The position numbers and the translations under genes are program-made. This document shows positions 47,870-58,484 of a stretch of DNA of 64,000 bases, piece by piece. Below the pieces are notes generated by a model. That model did not search any database, was not told the origin of the DNA, and was given only the letters and a program-made list of their open reading frames with translations. The stretch is from Puniceicoccaceae bacterium (GTDB taxonomy: Bacteria > Verrucomicrobiota > Verrucomicrobiia > Opitutales > JAFGAQ01), in contig JANQOQ010000008.1 of NCBI GenBank assembly GCA_028285755.1, positions 691,399 to 755,398 on the forward strand. Reading direction: 5' to 3'. How positions within the stretch are numbered: position 1 is the first letter of the stretch; each line of letters begins with the position of its first letter.

Positions 47870-49183
47870 TTTCTTTCTTAACGTTGCGACATTTTCGATG
47901 TGCCGGGTTTGCGGGAACAGGTCGACCGGTTGACACTTTTCGAGTGTGTAGCCATTTTCCAACATCACCTTTACATCCCGTGCCTGGGTAGCCGGATCAC
48001 AGGACACATAGATAATATGAGCGGGACTAAAGAGAAATAATTGTTCTAGGAATTCCGGATCACAGCCCTTGCGCGGAGGGTCTATAATGAGGGTGGATTC
48101 GTCCGGATTAAAGCTGACTTCCTTGAAGATGGCAGCAGCATCGCCCACCTGAAACTGGCAGTTATCGCGCTGGTTGATACGGGCATTGATCCGTGCCCAC
48201 TGAATTGAGCTTTCGCTGATCTCGATGCCCATTATTTCCTGGAATCCGTTTGCCAGGGAAACGGCAAAGAGCCCCGAACCACAATAAGCATCGATCAAAT
48301 AAGGAAGACCCGCAGCTCTGGCCTGTTGGCGCACATAGTCAACCATTCCCGGAAGGACATAGGGGTTGTTCTGGAAGAAGTCGCCCGCCTTGAATTGAAA
48401 AAGATACTCGCCTACTTGCTCGGTGACGACGGTAGCATGATTGCTGATTACACCTTCTGCAGTATGCCGAAACAGGAGCGTGGCCCCCTTTTTGAGCTTC
48501 CCTTTTTCGGCGAGCTGATGGCGTTCCTTCCTCGCCAGGGTGTATTGATTATTGATTTCGGGAGTCGCGATTTCGCAGCGCTCAATATCGATAATGCGGT
48601 TACGCGTGCCCTGAGCGAGAAAGCCGATCGCATGGAGCTTGCGGTCTTTGGGCTTTTGGTGATGGGGAGTGATCTTGGAACGATAGCCATAAGTCTGCTC
48701 GGTATGGATCGGCCATGCCGCCTCAACCTCAATACCGCCAATTTTGAGAAAAGACTCTTCGACGTGTTGCTTTTTGATTTTTAGCTGGTGCTTATAGTCT
48801 ATGTGCTGATATTGGCACCCGCCACAGCTTTGGAAATAGTTGCAAGCGGGGGAGATCCTGCGAGGTGAAGGCTCAATGACCTCGATTAGATCTGCATCTG
48901 AGTAGTTTTTATGGTTCCGGTAGATACGTACTTTAACTTTCTCGCCAGGGATCGTATAGGGCACCATTACCACCCATCCATCCACTTTTGCGATGCCGAC
49001 GCCGAGATTGGTGACCGTATCTATATGCACAGTCAGCTCATGGTGATACGGGAAGGGATTATCGATAAAATTTTTTGGCACTTGTCTTTCCATAACTCGC
49101 TGACAATTTATAGGAAATGGTGCAGCGCTCCTCACTTTCAAGTCAAATCCCGATGACCTCAAAATGAGTAAGCAAACTCGCAA
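47861..49183 (-). CDS. 23S rRNA (uracil-5-)-methyltransferase RumA/RlmD-like
   Basis: TRAM-like N-terminus, 'PACNYFQSCGGCQYQHIDYKHQLKIKK', 'LIDAYCGSGLFAVSLA', 'LIIDPPRKGCDPEFLEQL', 'IIYVSCDPATQARDV'. Confidence 0.92.
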   Translation of the reverse strand: MRVCLLILRSSGFDLKVRSAAPFPINCQRVMERQVPKNFIDNPFPYHHELTVHIDTVTNLGVGIAKVDGWVVMVPYTIPGEKVKVRIYRNHKNYSDADLIEVIEPSPRRISPACNYFQSCGGCQYQHIDYKHQLKIKKQHVEESFLKIGGIEVEAAWPIHTEQTYGYRSKITPHHQKPKDRKLHAIGFLAQGTRNRIIDIERCEIATPEINNQYTLARKERHQLAEKGKLKKGATLLFRHTAEGVISNHATVVTEQVGEYLFQFKAGDFFQNNPYVLPGMVDYVRQQARAAGLPYLIDAYCGSGLFAVSLANGFQEIMGIEISESSIQWARINARINQRDNCQFQVGDAAAIFKEVSFNPDESTLIIDPPRKGCDPEFLEQLFLFSPAHIIYVSCDPATQARDVKVMLENGYTLEKCQPVDLFPQTRHIENVATLRKKLS

Positions 49184-49259
49184 GTTGTGGAAGGCCTATG
49201 TCACTGAGAAGGCCAGTGGCAGAAAAACTGGAGAAATCCAGCGAGGGGGCGCGATAAAG

Positions 49260-49760
49260 ATGAGTCACTTCGAGGGTACTGTTTTGGGGGTGGACCCGAG
49301 TCTCAGAGCTACAGGGCTTGCGGTGGTGGATATTCAAAAAGGAGGAATTTATAAGCTGCTTCACGCAGATACGATTAAAGTGCCTGCCAAGGAGAGTGTT
49401 TATTATTGTTTGGGGAAAATAGCTGAAATCTGCGATCAGGTCATTCAGGCATTTGCAATCGACCATGTGGCCGTGGAGCAGACCATCTATGTGCAGAATT
49501 TGAAGACTGCGATGGTGTTGGGGACTGCAAAGGGTGCAGCGCTTTCCGTTTTTGCCCGCGAGGCTTTGCCTGTATTCGAATATCCGCCGCTGAGGATTAA
49601 GCAGGCCATAGTGGGCCATGGGCGTGCGAGTAAGGAGCAAGTGGCGCACATGGCAACTCAACTTTTGGGCCAATACAGCTGGAAAAGTGATGATGAGACG
49701 GATGCTGCCGCAGTGGCGCTGTGCCATGGCTTTACTTACCGGGAAGTAATCGGAGGCTAG
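49260..49760 (+). CDS. ruvC: Crossover junction endodeoxyribonuclease RuvC
   Basis: 'VLGVDPSLRATGLAVVD', 'VAVEQTIYVQNLKTAMVLGTAKGAALSVFA', 'DDETDAAAVALCHGF'. Start set at MSHFEG (49260), not the longer ORF. Confidence 0.92.
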   Translation: MSHFEGTVLGVDPSLRATGLAVVDIQKGGIYKLLHADTIKVPAKESVYYCLGKIAEICDQVIQAFAIDHVAVEQTIYVQNLKTAMVLGTAKGAALSVFAREALPVFEYPPLRIKQAIVGHGRASKEQVAHMATQLLGQYSWKSDDETDAAAVALCHGFTYREVIGG

Positions 49761-50713
49761 AAGCGAATGGTGTGGAGTGTGATTTCGGGCGGGCAGTTCA
49801 AGCGGTAGTGCGTGCGCCCCGTGCCTGCCCCCCGGGATGTATAGCCCTGCAAGCTTTTATACGACCATGCACCTGAAATGGTGTCCCGATTTGCGCTGCC
49901 ATTACCCACAATAGGTTTTCCATCCTTTAAACAGATTTGTCCCCCGTGTGTGTGCCCACAAAGCATCAGGTGAAACCCGTGGTCTATTGCCCGATTGAGG
50001 TGGTTTGGGGAATGGCTGAGGAGTATCTTTAAATTCGCATCGACGGTAACGGATTGTATCGCGTGTTCAAGGTCATCGGTTTTAAAGAGATGAGGATCGT
50101 CTATACCGGTGATTTGAATCTGCTTGTCATTGAAAGGAAGGATTACGGATTCGTTGATCAGCAATTGTATGCCCATCGTTTCGATGTAAGGTGCCGTTTG
50201 GAGGAGATCGTGGTTTCCAAGTATTCCATAGGTGGGTTTCTCGAGCGCATTAATAATGGATTTAAGCGCTTCCCGTGAGGAATCGTTCGGGACTTCGATA
50301 GAATTATAATAATCACCGGTAATAACGGCGAAGTCATACTTGAGAGGTCGAATAATTTTGATCAAGCGCTCAGCAATGGTTAAATCGCTATCCAGATGAA
50401 AATCACTCAGGTGCAGGAGCTTGAGCTCGTTAGCATTAGGCATCGATTCGAGTGATACCGTATTTTGTTCGAGAACCAGTGTGCGAGGTTCTGCTAAGGC
50501 GGCCTCATATTGATTTATGGATTTAAGCAGCGTTTGGGTAAGTGCCATTCCGAACTTGTGTTTAGCGCGACCGAGAGCCGGAAAAAAGCCGTGATTGGCT
50601 CGGGTGTCCAGTAAGGGTTCTCTGGCTTGTCGGCGCTCATAAGAATGGTGACCCATGCGATCCCGATAAATCTTAAGATCCGGTTGGGGCTTCGACGTTT
50701 TCGGAGCTTGCAT
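49757..50713 (-). CDS. Metallophosphoesterase (YkuE-like)
   Basis: 'LLHLSDFHLDSDLTI', 'VITGDYYN', 'YGILGNHDLL', 'ILLSHSPNHL', 'LMLCGHTHGGQI'. Confidence 0.93.
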   Translation of the reverse strand: MQAPKTSKPQPDLKIYRDRMGHHSYERRQAREPLLDTRANHGFFPALGRAKHKFGMALTQTLLKSINQYEAALAEPRTLVLEQNTVSLESMPNANELKLLHLSDFHLDSDLTIAERLIKIIRPLKYDFAVITGDYYNSIEVPNDSSREALKSIINALEKPTYGILGNHDLLQTAPYIETMGIQLLINESVILPFNDKQIQITGIDDPHLFKTDDLEHAIQSVTVDANLKILLSHSPNHLNRAIDHGFHLMLCGHTHGGQICLKDGKPIVGNGSANRDTISGAWSYKSLQGYTSRGAGTGRTHYRLNCPPEITLHTIRF

Positions 50714-50725
50714 TGCTGCAAAAAC

Positions 50726-51382
50726 TCAGGGGCTCAATCGGTCAATCTGCCAGCGATTTTCATCTTCAATGATGCGCAGATAGCGGAAGCGGTCGTGCAG
50801 ACGATTAGTGCCGCCTTGCCAGAATTCAACCTGATGGGGTCTGATGCGATAACCGCCCCAGAACGATGGCAGGGGGATATCGCCTTTTGCAAATTTTGCC
50901 TGCATTTCCTTGAGCTTGGATTCCAGGATTTTGCGTGAACTGATGACTTGGCTCTGCTGGGATACCCAGGCTCCCAATTGGCTGCCGCGTGGCCTCGAGA
51001 GGTAATATTTTAAAGATTCAGCAGTCGAAATTTTACTGACCCTTCCATTGATGATGACCTGCCGTTCAAGCGGATACCAGGGAAAGGTGACGCTTACCCA
51101 GGGGTTGGCTTCCATCTGGATCGCTTTTTTACTTTCGTAATTGGTGTAAAAAACGAAACCATCGGTATCAAATGCTTTGAGCAGGACGGTTCGGGTGTCC
51201 GGTTTGCACATCGAATCAATCGTTGCAAGAATCATTGCATTTGGTTCAACAAGTTCTACCTGAGTGGCCTGATTAAACCATAACCTAAATTGTTCTACAG
51301 GGTCCGTGTGTAGGTCTTCCCGCTTGAGAACCTGTTGGCAATATTCATTACGCAGATCGCGTATGTCGATAACACTTGCCAT
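50726..51382 (-). CDS. pdxH: Pyridoxamine 5'-phosphate oxidase
   Basis: 'MILATIDSMCKPDTRTVLLKAFDTDGFVFYTNYESKKAIQMEANPWVSVTFPWYPLERQVIINGRVSKIS', 'PSFWGGYRIRPHQVEFWQGGTNRLHDRFRY'. Start set at MASVID because the longer ORF reads through tRNA-Asp. Confidence 0.96.
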   Translation of the reverse strand: MASVIDIRDLRNEYCQQVLKREDLHTDPVEQFRLWFNQATQVELVEPNAMILATIDSMCKPDTRTVLLKAFDTDGFVFYTNYESKKAIQMEANPWVSVTFPWYPLERQVIINGRVSKISTAESLKYYLSRPRGSQLGAWVSQQSQVISSRKILESKLKEMQAKFAKGDIPLPSFWGGYRIRPHQVEFWQGGTNRLHDRFRYLRIIEDENRWQIDRLSP

Positions 51383-51416
51383 ATATGAATTGAGAAATGC
51401 GGATTTTGCCTTGGGA

Positions 51417-51493
<77 letters not shown>

Positions 51494-51613
51494 ATGGAAG
51501 AATTTACAGGATCAAATAGTATCTGCTTAGTCAAGTGCAGAAATGAAATTAATTTTGCAAATTTTAAAAAGAATCGACAGTTCAGAAAGAGCATCGGAAA
51601 CTCTTTTCAAAAT

Positions 51614-52267
51614 ATGGCAAAGCGAGAAGTATATCGTAAATCCTGGTGGCATCATCTGGCTATATTTCCTGTATTGATGTTCTTACTGCTTTGGAATCGC
51701 ACTTTGCGAATCGAGATAAGTGAAGAGCACCGTAAACGGTTTCAAGAGGTTTCGCACCCCTGCTTGTTTATTTTTTGGCACAATCGGCTATTTGGAATGG
51801 GTGCAATAAACAATCGATTGCGTAAAAAGTATCCATTAGCAACATTGGTGAGCGCGAGCCGGGATGGTGCGTGGTTTGAAGCTGTGCTCAAGCAATATGG
51901 CTGTCGGGTGATTCGGGGTTCCAGTAATTATCGGGGAGCTCAGTCCTTAAAAGAACTGATACGTGCGATCCGCGAAGGCTACGATATTGCGATTACACCA
52001 GATGGATCGCGCGGGCCGGTATATGAAGCGAAGCCCGGATTTATGATGCTTGCAAAGCGTTGCAATTGCCCGGTGTTTCTCATGAGTTTTGACGCACTCA
52101 GCTGCTGGAGGCTTAAAAGCTGGGATCGCTTTATCATCCCGAAGCCCTTTTCAAAGCTGGTTGTGCGTGCACAGATTATTTTGCCTGACCAATTACCTGA
52201 ATCTGAAACGAAAGAATCAGTATCCCAAATCAGCGCTCAGCTTAAGGATTTGCAGCAACAACACTGA
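51614..52267 (+). CDS. Lysophospholipid acyltransferase family protein (DUF374-like)
   Basis: 'CLFIFWHNRLFGMGAINNRL', 'LVSASRDGAWFEAVLKQYGCRVIRGSSNYRGAQSLKELIRAIREGYDIAITPDGSRGPVYEAKPG'. Start set at MAKREVYRKSWW. Confidence 0.88.
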   Translation: MAKREVYRKSWWHHLAIFPVLMFLLLWNRTLRIEISEEHRKRFQEVSHPCLFIFWHNRLFGMGAINNRLRKKYPLATLVSASRDGAWFEAVLKQYGCRVIRGSSNYRGAQSLKELIRAIREGYDIAITPDGSRGPVYEAKPGFMMLAKRCNCPVFLMSFDALSCWRLKSWDRFIIPKPFSKLVVRAQIILPDQLPESETKESVSQISAQLKDLQQQH

Positions 52268-52274
52268 GAGCGTA

Positions 52275-53624
52275 TCAGGCAGCCAGTTTGCGCTGGGGGT
52301 TATCGGCTTTGAAACTGAGTAAGAATATAGCTGCACTGAGAATCAGTAGGCTGTCGAAAGCGACCTGAAACGAGCTGAAGTGGCCGTCCATAAGGCTAAA
52401 GAATATAGGACCCAGAGCACTTGCGTGAACCATGGTTGCCATATTGACGCCACTAATCGCTCCCAAGTGTTTGCGCCCGAAAAAGCGGGCCCATACGATT
52501 CCAGATATAAGGCCAAAAAAACCTCCCAGCATTCCTAAACCTGCAATGATAGGTATTAGCATGGTCTGACTGCCTGCAAAGTAGGTGCAGGTGAAAAATA
52601 CAACGCCTCCCAGGTTCATGACTGCCAGCAGGTATTTCAAACGAATGCGTGAGCTCAGCCAACCTCCACTTACACTCAGAATTACACTGATCAATGAAGC
52701 GGGTAGAAATGCAGAAAGAACGGCATCCTTGGTTAACCCATATTCAGCCCCTATGGCAACGACGTGAAAGGTGTATCCGGTGATGGTAAATGCCTGAAAC
52801 CCCAGTGATAGATTAAATACCCAGAAGGATAAAGTGCGTAGCGCTTCGCTGCGGGTATATTCACGCTTGATGATCAGATCCTTATTTTCCTTCTTCGGTG
52901 GCTTAACCGGTTTCAGGCCATCCATTTGGAGCTGACTGTCTTCCGGGTTGTCCCGATAGAAGAGCCAGGTAAAGAGTGCCATACCCACACCAATCAATAA
53001 CCCCAGGATAAGCCATGTGCCTTTCCAGGTGAATGATTGAATGAACCAATCGAGTACTCTTGGAGCTATCGAGAAACTGAAACTGATCACTACCCCGCTG
53101 ATGGATATGGCAAGACCGCGGCGATAATTGAACCATTTAGCGGCCATCGAGCGCGAAGTCATCGTCAAGAGACCTTGCCCCATGAAGCGCAGCCAAAAGA
53201 AGCCAAAAGTCATGATGGCAAAGCTGAAAACCCAGCCGGACATTTGCGGCCATGACCAGGCAGTAAATGCGGACTTTGTGGTATTTACGATCCAGTCAAT
53301 CTGGCTGAGCCAGATCATGCCGATGCCAAAAATCATGCAACCCACGGTTGCCAGCACGCGAGCGCCCCAGCGATCAAAGAGCGTGCCCACATAGGGCAGC
53401 AATAGGCCACCCCCTACAGTGCCGAACAAATAAGCGAAACTCAGCGCATTTCGCGAAAGTTCCAATTCGCTGATCAGGATATCTGTAAATACGCTGAACC
53501 CCATTGTTTGACCGGGTATGCTGGCGATGATGCCGATACTGGATGCAAAGAGTACCCACCATCCGTAAAAGAATGGCCAGGATTTGGGCGAGAAAGGAAA
53601 GTCCGGCTTAAAAAATGATTTCAT
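52275..53624 (-). CDS. MFS transporter
   Basis: Twelve-TM-like protein; 'FYGWWVLFASSIGIIASIPGQTMGFSVFTDILI', 'FFGRKHLGAISGVNMATMVHASALGP'. Start set at MKSFFKPDF. Confidence 0.9.
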   Translation of the reverse strand: MKSFFKPDFPFSPKSWPFFYGWWVLFASSIGIIASIPGQTMGFSVFTDILISELELSRNALSFAYLFGTVGGGLLLPYVGTLFDRWGARVLATVGCMIFGIGMIWLSQIDWIVNTTKSAFTAWSWPQMSGWVFSFAIMTFGFFWLRFMGQGLLTMTSRSMAAKWFNYRRGLAISISGVVISFSFSIAPRVLDWFIQSFTWKGTWLILGLLIGVGMALFTWLFYRDNPEDSQLQMDGLKPVKPPKKENKDLIIKREYTRSEALRTLSFWVFNLSLGFQAFTITGYTFHVVAIGAEYGLTKDAVLSAFLPASLISVILSVSGGWLSSRIRLKYLLAVMNLGGVVFFTCTYFAGSQTMLIPIIAGLGMLGGFFGLISGIVWARFFGRKHLGAISGVNMATMVHASALGPIFFSLMDGHFSSFQVAFDSLLILSAAIFLLSFKADNPQRKLAA

Positions 53625-53738
53625 GCAAATTGTATACAGTGCGAAGCTTTGTAAAAAGACCAACAATTTGTGTGCCAGGTGGCTTTTTTTGAGTAAATCG
53701 TTGATCCATGTAGTATTATTCTCTAACCACAAGGGATA

Positions 53739-54464
53739 ATGAGTTATGAAGAGGTAATCGGTTTTCACAATAAGCCCAAAACGGCACTGAAGCGGGCGAA
53801 GCCGATTCTGGAAACCCGTAAGCTTACTCGACGCTTTGATGGGCCCGTGGGGCAGGTTACGATCCTGCAGGATATCAATATGAAAGTGATGCCGGGTAAG
53901 ACGATCTCAATCGTGGGACCATCCGGTAGCGGTAAGACGACCTTGATTGGTCTCTGTGCGGGGCTGGACCTGGCAACGAGCGGGGAGGTTCTCATCGATG
54001 GTGTTAACCTGGCAGAGCTCAATGAGCGTGAACGGGCTGCACTGCGGAACCGGAAGGTAGGGTTCGTCTTTCAGAATTTTCAGCTCATCCCTCATTTGAA
54101 TGCACTCGAAAATGTGATGGTACCTCTGGATTTGCGTGGTGAGCGAAGTGCGAAAAACGATGCCAAGGATTGGCTGGAACGGCTGGGCCTTGAGAACCGG
54201 ATGTATAATTTCCCGGGTGAAATGTCGGGTGGGGAGCTCCAGCGTGTGGCTCTGGCCCGGGCATTTATCGGGCGACCGAAGGTTATTTTTGCAGATGAGC
54301 CCACGGGAAATCTGGATGACGTGACGAGTGAGTATATCATTGAAGAGCTTTTTCGTATCAATAAGACAATTGGGACCACTCTGATTATCGTTACGCATGA
54401 CCTCGAAATCGCGAAGCGGACGGATCGTATTTTAACGCTTAAGCAGGGTCGCCTGCTCGGGTAA
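53739..54464 (+). CDS. ABC transporter ATP-binding protein (LolD/YbbA-like)
   Basis: 'ISIVGPSGSGKTTLIGLCAGLDLATSGEVLIDG', 'EMSGGELQRVALARAFIGRPKVIFADEPTGNLD'. Confidence 0.95.
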   Translation: MSYEEVIGFHNKPKTALKRAKPILETRKLTRRFDGPVGQVTILQDINMKVMPGKTISIVGPSGSGKTTLIGLCAGLDLATSGEVLIDGVNLAELNERERAALRNRKVGFVFQNFQLIPHLNALENVMVPLDLRGERSAKNDAKDWLERLGLENRMYNFPGEMSGGELQRVALARAFIGRPKVIFADEPTGNLDDVTSEYIIEELFRINKTIGTTLIIVTHDLEIAKRTDRILTLKQGRLLG

Positions 54465-54473
54465 CTGGCGATT

Positions 54474-56486
54474 ATGCGGTGGATTCTGCGCATGGCCTTG
54501 AGGGAGGCGAAATTCACGCGTGTCCGCGGCTTGCTGATGCTGTTTTCCATGGTGTTCGGGCTATCTGTCTTGGTGTCATTCAGCTCACTCAAGCAGGGAT
54601 TTCGGGAAGACTTTTACTCGATTGCTGAAATTGTGGTTGGCGGTGATTTAAGGGTCGAGATTCATGGGCAACCTTCGGAGCGTCTTCGGCGTCTTTTGCC
54701 GAATACTGCAGAGCAGCGAGAGGCCTATTGGATCACCGGGGGTTTTTTGGTGGATCGTACGAATCAACAGCAATTTCCCGTGGAATTCTGGCTAAGCCGT
54801 GATAATGTGGTGATCAGTGATGCGGTGGCGGCCCCGTCGGAGCTCCAGTCTGCTTCCGTTATACCGATAAGCGGTTTGATACATGAGAGTGCCCTGGAGA
54901 ACCTGGCGAATGTAGGGTCAGTCGATTTTGTTTTGGGTAATAGTGACTTACGCTTTCAGCCGGAGTTATCGGTAATCCCTGAAGACCCAATACCCATTTG
55001 GAATAAACAACGGACGAACGGGGTTGTGCAACATCCCATGCGTGTGCTTATTGCCAGTCCGTTGGAGCGTTTATTGGTAGAGGCAGAGGGTATTGATTGG
55101 CAGCAGATATGGTTGTATAACTGGAACTCTATTGAAAAGGCCGAGGATTTATCCCTTCCTGTCGAACAGGCATTGGAGTATATTGAGCAAGAGGCTTCGG
55201 GAGTTGAGCTATTTGCGCAGACTCCCACCAATACTGCCTTTTTTCAGCATTTTCGGACGATATCCAACACGCTTTTTTTGACGGCATTTTCAGCGCTCAT
55301 ATTGGGTGCGTTGGCGTATACAGTTACGTTTGTTGATTTCTTTCGGGGTCGGGTTGAGCATATCTCTCTTTATCGTTGCTTTGGGAGTAGTTTGCTCAGT
55401 TCCTGGAGTATTTATGGGTTTCAGGTTTTGTTTTATGTGATCGCCTCGGTAGTGCTCGCGGGCCTGTTTTCCATTAGCGCACAGTATGGGATACCCTATT
55501 TGATTGAGCGGCTCACCGGTGTGCAGACCAGCCAGACCATCAATTGGCAAGTCATGGGCATTTCCCTGGCATTCGGGGGGGTGTTTATATTGATACCGGG
55601 CATCACAGCGGTATTACCATTATTCGGGTGTGAACCTGTTGAGGTATTACGGTCGGTAAAGATGCCTGCGCGGGTGAAGGAGTATCATTGGATTCAACGC
55701 ATCCTGGTAGCCGTTTCTACCATCCTGGCAGTTACCTTTTGCCTGGACATGATCGATGATAAAAGCTTCGGAGCTGCTTATATTTCTTTGTTGTTGGGAG
55801 TATTCGGTATCTTGCTGCTCATCGCTTTTGGCAGCCGATATGGAGTGAGGGCATTGACGCGCATTCGGCGGAGCTATCCACTGACACAGGCGTCTGCGAA
55901 TCTGTTTCGCAGGCAGAATCAGTATGTATTTACGCTGACTTCCATTGCGTTTGGGTTATTCCTGATCACTGCGCTCTATCAGTTTTTCAGTGGCTATTCG
56001 AAGATGGGGTTGGGTTTGGATTTTATCGACCTTGAAGCCAGCGACAGTTCTCTTGCGGTTTACTTTAACTGGCTCGAGCAGGTGTTTTTTCTGAATCAAT
56101 TGCTGGGGGTAACGGTTCTAGTTATTGGAGTGCTTACTGTTTTTATATTATTGATGGTGCAGAGACGCACACGCGTGTATGAGTGTGTGGTGCTGGGGAC
56201 GTTGGGTGCAACGGATCAGACGCTACGTTCGATCATGCTTTGGGAGTCATTGTTTGCTGCAGTGATCGCTGCATTATCGGGGACTGTGGTCGGGCTGGTA
56301 TTTAGTGCGATCGTATTTGGCGGTATGCTAGGTATGCCATTGGGTTTCCCGTGGTTGACGGTGTTTAATGTAATCGCCGGGACAATCCTGATGATGCTGC
56401 TGATCGGGTGGATCAATACACGGGGTATTATTGGTTTTCCGCCCCTGGAAATCCTGAGGAAGCGGAGGCACTTTGCGAGTTGGTAA
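54474..56486 (+). CDS. ABC transporter permease (FtsX/MacB-like)
   Basis: Large multi-TM protein directly downstream of the ATPase; 'FFRGRVEHISLYRCFGSS', 'RTRVYECVVLGTLGATDQTLRSIMLWESLF'. Confidence 0.9.
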   Translation: MRWILRMALREAKFTRVRGLLMLFSMVFGLSVLVSFSSLKQGFREDFYSIAEIVVGGDLRVEIHGQPSERLRRLLPNTAEQREAYWITGGFLVDRTNQQQFPVEFWLSRDNVVISDAVAAPSELQSASVIPISGLIHESALENLANVGSVDFVLGNSDLRFQPELSVIPEDPIPIWNKQRTNGVVQHPMRVLIASPLERLLVEAEGIDWQQIWLYNWNSIEKAEDLSLPVEQALEYIEQEASGVELFAQTPTNTAFFQHFRTISNTLFLTAFSALILGALAYTVTFVDFFRGRVEHISLYRCFGSSLLSSWSIYGFQVLFYVIASVVLAGLFSISAQYGIPYLIERLTGVQTSQTINWQVMGISLAFGGVFILIPGITAVLPLFGCEPVEVLRSVKMPARVKEYHWIQRILVAVSTILAVTFCLDMIDDKSFGAAYISLLLGVFGILLLIAFGSRYGVRALTRIRRSYPLTQASANLFRRQNQYVFTLTSIAFGLFLITALYQFFSGYSKMGLGLDFIDLEASDSSLAVYFNWLEQVFFLNQLLGVTVLVIGVLTVFILLMVQRRTRVYECVVLGTLGATDQTLRSIMLWESLFAAVIAALSGTVVGLVFSAIVFGGMLGMPLGFPWLTVFNVIAGTILMMLLIGWINTRGIIGFPPLEILRKRRHFASW

Positions 56487-56524
56487 CTTGTAATTTTGGT
56501 GAAATACGATTTTAATTATCTGTA

Positions 56525-58012
56525 ATGATACGAAGTTTGAGCATTTATTTTTTTATGTTCGTTTTTGCAGGATTGGGCGCGATTGCTCAGCCGGCTGAGG
56601 AGGAAGTGCTTGGTAATGAACAGGAAGCTGAATCTACCACAGTTGAGGAAACTGAGGTAAAGACTCAGCCGGAAGCCTACGTGATCCCGATTCAGGGACA
56701 GATCGGCTCCCCAACACTTTATATTATTCGTCGTGGCGTGAAAGAGGCCATTGAGCTGGGGATTGATGTAATTATCCTCGATATTAACACTCCGGGGGGT
56801 GAGCTTGGTTCCACCCTGGAGATCATGGAGATACTCGATAAATTTGAGGGGGATACGATTGCCTATGTGAATAATGAGGCGATCTCTGCCGGTGCTTTTA
56901 TTTCCATAACGACTGATTATATCTACTTTTCTCCGGGTGCCCAGATTGGTGCTGCTGAGGTAGTCAGTGGCACAGGTGAGGAAATTCCGGAAGGGATGAA
57001 GCGCAAAATCCAGAGTTATCTGAATGCTAAGATACGCACTTACACTGAGGAGTATCGTTATCGCGGGGGTGTGATGCGCGCCATGACGGATCCCGATTAT
57101 GAATTGGTGATTGAGGGGGAAGTCTTCAGTGAAGAAGGAGATTTGCTATCCCTGACAGCTAAGGAAGCAATCACGCCTTATGGAGATCCGCCGGAGAATT
57201 TACTGGGCGTAGCGATAGTAGATTCTGTTGAGTCATTATTGGAGGGTCGTTTTGGTGAAGATGTATATGCGGTTAAGAACTTTGAGGTGAGCTGGTCTGA
57301 GGAGCTTGCCCAGTTCATGCAGGGGATCGTGCCAATCCTACTCGCAGTCGGCGGCCTTTTGCTCTTTATCGAGTTTAAGACACCGAGCTTCGGGCTTATC
57401 GGGGGTGTTGGCATAGCGCTTATTGTAATTGTGTTTGCCAGTAACTATGTCGCAGGACTCGCGGGGCACGAGGCGCTGATTATATTCTTTGTAGGAGTGG
57501 CACTGCTGGTTATCGAGATATTTATATTCCCGGGTGCCATTATATTCGGATTGCTGGGTTTGCTGGCGGTCGCCGGCTCGCTTGTCTGGTCGATGACGGA
57601 CATTTGGCCGGAGTATGGCGGGGGTTTTACGATTGATTGGTCCAGCGTGATGAACTCATTTATGATGGTCGTCTATGGTTTCCTGGGTGCGCTGGTATTG
57701 ATACTGGTGGCCATGAAGGTGCTACCGGCGACCGGCCTGAGCAGGCGTATCATGCATATGGAAAGCTCTCCGAATCCAGATGGCACGCAGAGCATTGCGC
57801 TTAATGCAACGGGCAACAAAGGATTACCCGATCTAGGGGCGACCGGCGTGGTGATTACGGATTTACACCCGATCGGTTCGGTGGAAGTGGATGGCGGACG
57901 CTTCGAGGCAGCGGTTGAGAATGGTGAACTTTATCGGGGTGACCGCGTAAAGGTGGTCGGTCGTCGCAGTTTTAGTCTGCTTGTGGAAAAAATTGAGGAG
58001 GGAGAGTCATGA
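56525..58012 (+). CDS. NfeD family membrane-bound ClpP-class serine protease
   Basis: 'YVIPIQGQIGSPTLYIIRRGVKEAIELGIDVIILDINTPGGELGSTLEIMEIL', 'NNEAISAGAFISITTDYIYFSPGAQIGAAEVV', C-terminal NfeD-like OB fold. Confidence 0.92.
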   Translation: MIRSLSIYFFMFVFAGLGAIAQPAEEEVLGNEQEAESTTVEETEVKTQPEAYVIPIQGQIGSPTLYIIRRGVKEAIELGIDVIILDINTPGGELGSTLEIMEILDKFEGDTIAYVNNEAISAGAFISITTDYIYFSPGAQIGAAEVVSGTGEEIPEGMKRKIQSYLNAKIRTYTEEYRYRGGVMRAMTDPDYELVIEGEVFSEEGDLLSLTAKEAITPYGDPPENLLGVAIVDSVESLLEGRFGEDVYAVKNFEVSWSEELAQFMQGIVPILLAVGGLLLFIEFKTPSFGLIGGVGIALIVIVFASNYVAGLAGHEALIIFFVGVALLVIEIFIFPGAIIFGLLGLLAVAGSLVWSMTDIWPEYGGGFTIDWSSVMNSFMMVVYGFLGALVLILVAMKVLPATGLSRRIMHMESSPNPDGTQSIALNATGNKGLPDLGATGVVITDLHPIGSVEVDGGRFEAAVENGELYRGDRVKVVGRRSFSLLVEKIEEGES

Positions 58013-58473
58013 CGCTGATCATTGCATTGATCGTGATGGCCTATATCATGTTCTTCTTTGAGATCATTCTGCCGGGTGGTGTATTGGCGGTATTGGGTCT
58101 CTTAACTTTGACCGCCGCCGCTGCCCTTACCATGCAGGATTATGGCGTGTTTGCCGCATTTGGAGTATTTGTAGGGTCCATCATGCTTGCAGTTGTCTTG
58201 TTTTTCCTGGAGATCAAGTTGCTTGAGAAATCTCCAATCGGGGGGCAATTTAAGCTGATGACTAAAATCGAGGGTTCCAGCTTGAAAAAGCAGGGAGATG
58301 AAACATTGATTGGGGAAGAAGGCGATACTGTGACTCCCTTAAACCCGAGCGGCCGCATACTCATCAATAATAAGAACTACCTGGCAAAATCCCAATCCGG
58401 ATGGCTGGAAGCCGGTGAGCGGGTCAAAGTCGTCGAATCCAATGTATTTCATTTAATTGTAACGAAAGTCTAA
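58009..58473 (+). CDS. Short NfeD-like protein
   Basis: N-terminal TM helices plus '[52 protein letters not shown]'. Confidence 0.88.
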   Translation: MTLIIALIVMAYIMFFFEIILPGGVLAVLGLLTLTAAAALTMQDYGVFAAFGVFVGSIMLAVVLFFLEIKLLEKSPIGGQFKLMTKIEGSSLKKQGDETLIGEEGDTVTPLNPSGRILINNKNYLAKSQSGWLEAGERVKVVESNVFHLIVTKV

Positions 58474-58484
58474 CCTATTTAAAT